Part shown: piece after piece, positions 1 to 5,801 of the stretch
Numbering within the stretch: the first letter of the stretch is position 1
Layout of the letters: every line of letters begins with the position of its first letter
Assembly (NCBI GenBank): GCA_947569225.1
Contig: CANORX010000042.1
Coordinates: forward strand, 1-7,814
DNA: 7,814 bases
Direction of reading: 5' to 3'
From: an uncultured Clostridia bacterium
Lineage (GTDB): Bacteria; Bacillota_I; Bacilli_A; RF39; UBA660
The notes under the pieces: model-generated
What the model was told of the DNA's origin: nothing
Seen by the model: only the letters and a program-made list of their open reading frames with translations
Databases searched by the model: none
Position numbers and translations under genes: made by a program

Positions 1-3000
1 TAGTTAATTCAGCCATATTCAGCACTATATCATCATCAACACTACTAAACATATCAAGTCCATCATTAAGATTATCATTATTATAATTATAATCTTGACT
101 ATTATCTTCATTAGGATTTTCAATTTGTTCTGTACTAGCAGTTTCTTCTTCAAACTGAAAAGTTCCTTGAATAGCCTCTTGATTACTTTCTTTAGGCATT
201 TTTTTAATAGCTTTATAAGCATCTCTAGCAGCAGCTAATAAACTATCTTCATTAATTTTAATACCTAACATATCAGCAATAACTTCAAGAAGTCTACTAA
301 ATAAAGTCTTACGTTTATTAGTTTTTCTATTATCATATTTTATTTCATTAAGAGCTGACATAAGAGCATTACTAGTAATACTTTCAACTAGAAATTCTTC
401 AAGAGCTTCACTTGTATTAAAGTTCTCAAATAAATAAGGTTTAAGTCTTTCTTTAGTAGAATTATCTTGAGTATCAAGCCAAAATTTAAATTTATCATAT
501 ATAGGTTTAACTAAAGCAAGAGCTTGTTCAGTATTATATTTAGTATAAAGTTGTCTATGTAAACTTTCATGAAGTATAATATTAATAACTCGATAAACCC
601 TTTGACCAGCAATAGCAGAACTACTAAGTTCAATTGTATCAGTATCACGATGATAAACAGCATTAACTTGATTACCATTATTATCAGTAATACTATCTAC
701 AACTTGAATATTCTTAGGCAATATACCAATCTTTTGAAGAGCATTAATATAATCAATAGCAGTTTGGTCATTAGCAAAATACTTTTTAAGTCCACGAGTT
801 AAATTCTTAGCAGTTATAGCAGATTCAAAAGCATTAAAATTAATAGCATTAAGAGTATCATCTAACATGAACTCTGATAGCTGTTCAGGTATTGTTCCAT
901 CCTCCACGGGGGGTCTACCCTCAAGTTCATAAGTAATATCAAGTTTAGAATGAATATCTATTTGCCAATTACCAGCAGTTTCATTAGTATTAGTATTAGC
1001 TAATTTAGTTCTAACTAAACCATTACTAATAATAAAATCTTGATAACTATTATAACTATAAGTTTTACTATCAATATTTATAATAGTTTTACCATTTTCG
1101 CGATAAATATATTTATTAGTTTTATCATTAGTTTTTGTACTATCATTAATAAAATCTTTACTAATAGCAAATTGAGCATAGTTAAACATTTCATCAATAA
1201 CAGGACGAAGAGCATTATCTAATTCATCAATAGTACTAGCATTAATACCATAACTTTTACCTATTTTAAAAGCACTATTAACAACATAAGGAGAATTAAT
1301 AATAATATTACGTTTATAATTACCAGCATCAGAATTAATAGTAAAAGCATAATCTTTACCATTAAAATGTGCACCTTTAACATAAAAACCTATATTAGTA
1401 GGATTAATACTAATTTGAAGTCCATTATTTCTATCTCCGTTAATAAGTTTATTATTTCCAAATATATCTCCAAGACTTTGTTTAAGTTCACCAAAACTTA
1501 TTTTACCACTAATATAATCTCTACAAAGATTATTAACTTCATTCTTAATAGAATTAATAATACGTCGAGCATCACCTTTAAGTAGATTACTATTTAATGG
1601 AACTTGTTTACAAAAAGCATATAGAGAAGTACCATCACTACTTGGAATACTAATAACAGGCATACCATTAGTAGTAAGATTTTCAATAATAGTAGGTTTA
1701 CTTTCTCCATTAAGATATACTTGACCTTGTACAACTACACCAAGTTTATTAACATCTTTATTATAATTAACTACTGTTTCTTGTACATCATTCCATTCGC
1801 CATTAGCATCATCAATAGTATTAAGAACTCCATATTTAACATTAACAGCTCTAATCTTACCTTTAAAATCACCTTTTACTATTGTAATAGCTTGATCATA
1901 ACTATTAAGAAGATTATTAAACCAACGATTAATACTAGCTTCATGACTATTTTCATAAGGTTGATTAAATATATATTTAGTAAGATTAACAAGATGTCCA
2001 GCTAAATCAAAACTTGCAACAGGAGTAGTAAAGTTTTTAACAATATCAGGATATTTAACTTCAAATTCTTTAAATAAAGTATCAAGTTCTTTATTTGTAA
2101 CTTCTTCTTTAACAGCAAGTTCATATAAATGACCAATAAATTCTTCGTCAAATCTATCACCATCAAGAATACTAATTAAAGCGTCTTTAAGTGGAGAAAT
2201 AACTTGGCCATTTTCAGCATGAATATTATATTTCCAACCTTGATTAACCATATCATAATTACCAAACTTATCAATATTTGGAACTCCTATATAACCAATA
2301 ATTGTACCATTAGCAAGTATATTAATACGTCTAAGCTTACTATCATATTCAGTTTCTAGATAATCACCTTGTTTAATAGAAGTAAATGCTTTAACATTTT
2401 CATTCTCTACTATATACTTAAGATTAACATTATTAGTATGTTCAACTTGAAGTCTTTCAAGACGTTCTTTAGCAATACCATCTACATATTGAACAAATTG
2501 TCTAGCATTAAGTTTTTTAATAGTTGATTCATCAGTAGCACGATATTTACCTTGATTATTAGTGCTTGCGTAAAGATAGTTTTTTATTTGATTAAACAAA
2601 TAATTTTTAATAATTTTATTACCCGTAACACTATCTATATATTCAACTAATTGACCAATACTAAGATATACTTTACCATTAACAATTTTACCTCTAGTAT
2701 TACCTTCACTATCAACACTATTAGCAAAATCATCCATAATAGCTTCTATATTACGTTCATTACCTGTAACAGTAGCATAAGTAGCATTAAGTAATAAACG
2801 TCTAGTACTATCATCTTGAACAGAACTATATAAACTACCTCCTGTAAGACCATCAATAATATTATTAACTATATCACTAGCTTCTGTTTGTTCAAATCCA
2901 GCTTGACTAAGTTTATCAATAATAGATTGTCTAGCATTAAGTAAATCACTACTAGTAGATTCATGTCCTAAAGAATCTTCTAAATCAGCTATACTTTCAT

Positions 3001-5797
3001 AAACCAAATCAGTACCTATTTGACCACGTTCGAAATCATCATCTGGAAGAGTATTATTAACTTCAGATTTAGGAGTACTAATAGGTTCTTGAGAAATTGG
3101 TTGTTCAGTTTGAGATTGAGGTTGTTCAGTATTAGTAGGCTCACTAGGAACCGCTTCGCTTCGCTCCGCTATACTCCCCGTGGAGGATGGAGATGAGTTA
3201 GTATCATCTACATCAGTTTCATTAACTTCATTAACATCAGGATTAACAGGAGCAACTTCTTCCTCTTTAGAAGTATTATTAACATCGTTTTCAATCTCAG
3301 CAATCTCAGCTAATTGTTCTATTGTATTTTTAAGATGTTCATTACCTTTAGAACTTAAATCAAGTGCAGCATAAGCATCTCGAATAATTTTATCTATATT
3401 TGGTTTATTACCATTATTAGCATCTTTAATAACAGAATTAACATAATCTTTTCCATATTGTTTATAAGCATTACGTAAATCGTCCATAGCTTTATTAACA
3501 ATCTTTTTACGACTACTATCAAAGAAGTTATTAAGATAAGTTATACGAGATTTAATATTATCATCAGATAAATTAAGTTGATTTTTATTAACCTCAACAT
3601 TAATTTCAGCATTAACAACTTCTGCTAAATCTTTAAATACTTCATTATATTGTTTTTGAAGTTGAATAGCTGATTGAATATCATTTTTATTTTCAATATC
3701 AATAGGAGTATAAAGTTTATTAATAGCATCTAATCGTTCATTTAATTGAGCAATACGTTCTTGTTTAACAGAATTATTAATTGCAGCGTTATCTTGAATA
3801 GTTTTAATATCTCTTTGAATACTATTAATAATATGTTGATATATACCATTTTTAGCAGAAGTAATATCAACATCTTCAATATGATTATTTGTAATATCTT
3901 GATTTAAAACATTATTAGCCCAATTAAGAAGATTATTATAATTTTCTTGACGATTACGAGCGTGAACCATTTGAGTAGCTATAATACGACCAACTTCAAA
4001 TCCACCACCAAGTCTATTAACTTTATTTAAAGTAGTATTATATTCATTTTTAAGATTATTAATTTCAGTTTTAAATCTATTAATAAGTTCATTACTATCT
4101 TGTTGTTGTAATCCAAGTTTATTAGTAATACTATCATTAAATTCTTTACTATTAATAGAACTTTCAAGAAGTCCTAAATTACCAGCGTTCATAGAATTAA
4201 TAATAATATTATCCATATATTCTTTTTCAGCTATACTACGAAGTTCTTCTTCAGTACCAGTAATAATATCTGGATTAACCTGTTGACCATTTTCATCAGT
4301 AATAGTTATAAATGGATTTTTACCATTAGCTATACTATTAAGTCTTTCTTGATATGCTTGAAAAGTAGCAGTACGACCAAGAATTTCATTTTCTCTTTGT
4401 TTTTCAGCAGAAGTCCAATCTTTATCAAGACGTTTATTAATAAATTCTCCAGCTTTATTCATAACACTACTAAAAGTGATACCACCAAGAGCACCCCAAA
4501 ATGCTTGTTCCCATAACATTGGGTCTTGAAGATAATCTTTAATAGTTTGTTGAGGAATATCTTTATCAAATACTTTTTTACCATTATATAAACCATCTTG
4601 ACTAGCTATATAATTAATAGCTTCTTCAACACCTTCAGTCCATTCAGCTCTAACGCCATGAAGAATATCATTACCCACATCTTTTAATGTACTAGTAATA
4701 GCTTGTTTAGTAGTTTTATTACTTAAAGCATTAGTAATTGCAGCAGCATCATCAATATTACTATTAAATGCAGTATTTAAATTTCTAAGTCTAGAACTAG
4801 TTGTATTACCACTTAAAGCATTTTTCCATAAGTTCTTTAAACTATAAACTTGCCATACATCAAAAAGAACATTAGCCCAATCTTCTGCAAAAGTAATATC
4901 AGCACTATTTTTAGCAATATCTTTAGATACTTCTTCATCAGACATATCTCTATATTTAGGATTATTATTATAAAACTCTTCTCTTTGTTTATCATTCATA
5001 TTAGCAAGTTGAGTTTTAGAATAATCTTCAATATCATTATAAGTTTGTCTAGCTTCTTGATAATTTTCAAGATAACGAGAAGGAATTCCAATAGCAGTAG
5101 CTTCTGCTATTCTACTAGTAATTGCTCTACTCTTTTGTGTCATGTTAATAGCATTAGCCATTTTATTAGCTAATTTATTAAACTTTATACCTTTACCTAA
5201 TAAAGAAACACTTTTAGCAAGACCTGTACTAGGAACCATAAGAGTTAAAGAACTAGCTATACTAGGAGCATTACTAGCCCACCAAGCAAAATCTCCAATG
5301 TCAAATGCAGCATTAGGATTTTCTCGATATATAGCTAATCTTTCATTAATAGATTCTTTTAAAGATTCAAGTCCAGAACTTATTTCAGATTGATAATCAT
5401 TAGGACTATCACTAATCATATTATAGAAAGCATCAGCTAAATCAGCAAAACCTATTGCAGTACCAACAGTAATTTCATTACCAATCTGTCCAATCATTCT
5501 TAATCCTTGTTCCCAATTACTTTGATTAACAGCACGTTCTTTATCAAGTTTTTCAGGGTCATCAACAGGATTAACATAAACATCATAAGGAGCATATTTA
5601 TCTATATCATATTGGTTAAGATTATATGATTGCCCAGCAATACGACTAAATAAATGACCACGACCCTGGTCACTAATAGAAGTGCCAGGGTTGTAATCAA
5701 CTAAAGTAGGAGGCTGTATAGCCCCCTTTTTAGTTTTAGGATTATATTCAGGATTAGGTGTTTTGTTACCACCTTGTAGAAACTTTAATACATCCAT
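1..5797 (-). CDS. Giant multidomain phage protein with C-terminal HExxH (zincin-like) metallopeptidase motif; 3' end outside window
   Basis: The frame opens at ATG 5797-5795 and stays open to the left edge, giving 1,932 codons with no TAA, TAG or TGA, so the C-terminus is missing. This ATG is the only start available because an in-frame TAA lies 18 bases upstream (5818-5816). Visible order: helical N-terminal part with hydrophobic stretches at about 168-195 (contains FAWWASNAPSIASSL) and 427-445 (LWEQAFWGALGGI); charged helices, possibly coiled coil, about 450-840; Pro/Ser/Thr/Glu/Gln linker about 840-925; long mixed alpha/beta part with two similar short pieces (GKVYLSIGQ near 1040, GQVYLNGES near 1360); HESLH at 1743-1747 with Glu candidates at 1800, 1801 and 1805; acidic Asn/Asp-rich tail after about 1880. 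HExxH plus a distal Glu is the gluzincin pattern. Giant proteins of this build in crAss-like phages are virion or injected proteins; that role is inferred here. A polyvalent-type protein delivered with the DNA is an alternative. Confidence 0.93.
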   Translation of the reverse strand, partial: MDVLKFLQGGNKTPNPEYNPKTKKGAIQPPTLVDYNPGTSISDQGRGHLFSRIAGQSYNLNQYDIDKYAPYDVYVNPVDDPEKLDKERAVNQSNWEQGLRMIGQIGNEITVGTAIGFADLADAFYNMISDSPNDYQSEISSGLESLKESINERLAIYRENPNAAFDIGDFAWWASNAPSIASSLTLMVPSTGLAKSVSLLGKGIKFNKLANKMANAINMTQKSRAITSRIAEATAIGIPSRYLENYQEARQTYNDIEDYSKTQLANMNDKQREEFYNNNPKYRDMSDEEVSKDIAKNSADITFAEDWANVLFDVWQVYSLKNLWKNALSGNTTSSRLRNLNTAFNSNIDDAAAITNALSNKTTKQAITSTLKDVGNDILHGVRAEWTEGVEEAINYIASQDGLYNGKKVFDKDIPQQTIKDYLQDPMLWEQAFWGALGGITFSSVMNKAGEFINKRLDKDWTSAEKQRENEILGRTATFQAYQERLNSIANGKNPFITITDENGQQVNPDIITGTEEELRSIAEKEYMDNIIINSMNAGNLGLLESSINSKEFNDSITNKLGLQQQDSNELINRFKTEINNLKNEYNTTLNKVNRLGGGFEVGRIIATQMVHARNRQENYNNLLNWANNVLNQDITNNHIEDVDITSAKNGIYQHIINSIQRDIKTIQDNAAINNSVKQERIAQLNERLDAINKLYTPIDIENKNDIQSAIQLQKQYNEVFKDLAEVVNAEINVEVNKNQLNLSDDNIKSRITYLNNFFDSSRKKIVNKAMDDLRNAYKQYGKDYVNSVIKDANNGNKPNIDKIIRDAYAALDLSSKGNEHLKNTIEQLAEIAEIENDVNNTSKEEEVAPVNPDVNEVNETDVDDTNSSPSSTGSIAERSEAVPSEPTNTEQPQSQTEQPISQEPISTPKSEVNNTLPDDDFERGQIGTDLVYESIADLEDSLGHESTSSDLLNARQSIIDKLSQAGFEQTEASDIVNNIIDGLTGGSLYSSVQDDSTRRLLLNATYATVTGNERNIEAIMDDFANSVDSEGNTRGKIVNGKVYLSIGQLVEYIDSVTGNKIIKNYLFNQIKNYLYASTNNQGKYRATDESTIKKLNARQFVQYVDGIAKERLERLQVEHTNNVNLKYIVENENVKAFTSIKQGDYLETEYDSKLRRINILANGTIIGYIGVPNIDKFGNYDMVNQGWKYNIHAENGQVISPLKDALISILDGDRFDEEFIGHLYELAVKEEVTNKELDTLFKEFEVKYPDIVKNFTTPVASFDLAGHLVNLTKYIFNQPYENSHEASINRWFNNLLNSYDQAITIVKGDFKGKIRAVNVKYGVLNTIDDANGEWNDVQETVVNYNKDVNKLGVVVQGQVYLNGESKPTIIENLTTNGMPVISIPSSDGTSLYAFCKQVPLNSNLLKGDARRIINSIKNEVNNLCRDYISGKISFGELKQSLGDIFGNNKLINGDRNNGLQISINPTNIGFYVKGAHFNGKDYAFTINSDAGNYKRNIIINSPYVVNSAFKIGKSYGINASTIDELDNALRPVIDEMFNYAQFAISKDFINDSTKTNDKTNKYIYRENGKTIINIDSKTYSYNSYQDFIISNGLVRTKLANTNTNETAGNWQIDIHSKLDITYELEGRPPVEDGTIPEQLSEFMLDDTLNAINFNAFESAITAKNLTRGLKKYFANDQTAIDYINALQKIGILPKNIQVVDSITDNNGNQVNAVYHRDTDTIELSSSAIAGQRVYRVINIILHESLHRQLYTKYNTEQALALVKPIYDKFKFWLDTQDNSTKERLKPYLFENFNTSEALEEFLVESITSNALMSALNEIKYDNRKTNKRKTLFSRLLEVIADMLGIKINEDSLLAAARDAYKAIKKMPKESNQEAIQGTFQFEEETASTEQIENPNEDNSQDYNYNNDNLNDGLDMFSSVDDDIVLNMAELT
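383..571 (-). other. Zincin-like active-site region (HESLH plus downstream Glu helix)
   Basis: Codons at 571-557 encode HESLH (residues 1743-1747), preceded by a hydrophobic helix (VYRVINIIL), as expected for an HExxH zinc-binding helix: two His ligands and the catalytic Glu. About 53 residues later a second helix, SEALEEFLVESI, offers Glu 1800, 1801 or 1805 as the third zinc ligand, as in gluzincins. The pattern and spacing are seen in the sequence; activity is not shown. Confidence 0.7.
896..911. repeat. GC-rich 16-bp repeat, copy 1 (inverted partner at 3176-3191)
   Basis: TCCATCCTCCACGGGG on the plus strand is the exact reverse complement of 3176-3191. Weaker similarity extends about 10 more bases toward 921 (roughly 7 of the next 10 matching). 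The copy lies in the giant gene at residues 1629-1634 and produces GRPPVEDG with GC-rich codons (CCC, CCC, GTG, GAG) unlike the T/A-ending codons around it. A run of six G at 908-913 is the longest G run I noticed in the window. The function is unknown. Confidence 0.75.
3152..3170. repeat. Short tandem pentamer repeat, GC-rich (CGCTT/CGCTC units)
   Basis: The plus strand reads CGCTT CGCTT CGCTC CGCT, nearly four units of a five-base repeat. On the coding (minus) strand this is AGCG GAGCG AAGCG AAGCG and is translated as part of A-E-R-S-E-A (residues 877-882). It is the most GC-rich stretch I noticed in the window and uses codons (GCG, CGA, AGC) that are rare in the neighbouring sequence. It lies in a disordered linker, where an insertion of this kind would be tolerated. 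Confidence 0.7.
3176..3191. repeat. GC-rich 16-bp repeat, copy 2 (inverted partner at 896-911)
   Basis: CCCCGTGGAGGATGGA on the plus strand is the exact reverse complement of 896-911, which lies 2,264 bases away. Here the element is read in the other orientation and encodes SPSST (residues 869-873) inside the low-complexity linker, so the two copies share no peptide. It is contiguous with the CGCTT-type tandem repeat on its left, and together they form a GC-rich island of about 40 bases (3151-3191). Confidence 0.75.
5663..5691. other. GC-rich hairpin, 11 bp with one bulged base, near the 5' end of the giant gene
   Basis: ACCCTGG (5663-5669) pairs with CCAGGGT (5685-5691). After a bulged T at 5670, CACT (5671-5674) pairs with AGTG (5681-5684), leaving the six-base loop AATAGA. 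In the mRNA this is at nt 107-135, directly after the 5708-5727 hairpin. It stands out from the AT-rich surroundings. It has no T-run, so a terminator is unlikely. A role in translation control or RNA stability is possible but inferred. Confidence 0.5.
5708..5727. other. GC-rich hairpin near the 5' end of the giant gene, T-tailed on the plus strand
   Basis: AGGAGGCT (5708-5715), loop GTAT, AGCCCCCT (5720-5727). In the minus-strand mRNA the 8-bp stem has one G-U wobble and the loop is AUAC, at nt 71-90 of the coding sequence. On the plus strand the stem has one A-C mismatch and is followed by a run of five T (5727-5731), so it looks like a weak intrinsic terminator for antisense transcription. 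It may instead be chance within codons 24-30. Confidence 0.45.
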
Positions 5798-5801
5798 ATT
5801 A
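5795..5801 (-). promoter_or_regulatory. Stop-start junction TAATATG between the two genes, probable translational coupling
   Basis: On the minus strand the upstream stop TAA (5801-5799) is followed by one T and then the ATG of the giant gene (5797-5795), in a different frame. The 20 bases before the ATG are almost all A and T and hold no purine-rich Shine-Dalgarno sequence. This fits reinitiation by the same ribosome, or the A/T-rich leaders usual in Bacteroidota and their phages. There is no room for a separate promoter or terminator here. Confidence 0.6.

Larger units (their letters stand above)
3020..3280 (-). other. Low-complexity Pro/Ser/Thr/Glu/Gln linker inside the giant protein
   Basis: Residues about 840-925 are dominated by Glu, Asp, Asn, Val, Thr, Ser, Pro and Gln, with pieces such as VNEVNETDVDDTNSS and EQPQSQTEQPISQEPIS. 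No hydrophobic pattern for a folded domain is visible. It separates the helical N-terminal half from the mixed alpha/beta part that leads to the metallopeptidase motif. A disordered spacer or a site of proteolytic processing would fit; either is inference. Confidence 0.7.

Noticed and set aside
25..222. Minus-strand frame of 65 residues rich in Lys, Leu, Ile and Met.
   Set aside because: It lies in another frame of the giant gene, and its composition is an artefact of the Asn/Asp/Glu-rich tail read out of register.
1721..2005. Short plus-strand frames (60-107 residues) across 569-5393.
   Set aside because: All lie antisense to the giant frame, are Ile/Ser/Thr/Asn-rich as expected from reading AT-rich coding sequence backwards, and show no recognisable domain.
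3180..3374. Plus-strand frame starting at GTG beside a GGAGGA sequence that resembles a ribosome binding site.
   Set aside because: The GGAGGA is part of the 16-bp repeat and lies after the GTG rather than before it. The frame is a Ser/Leu-rich shadow of the linker.
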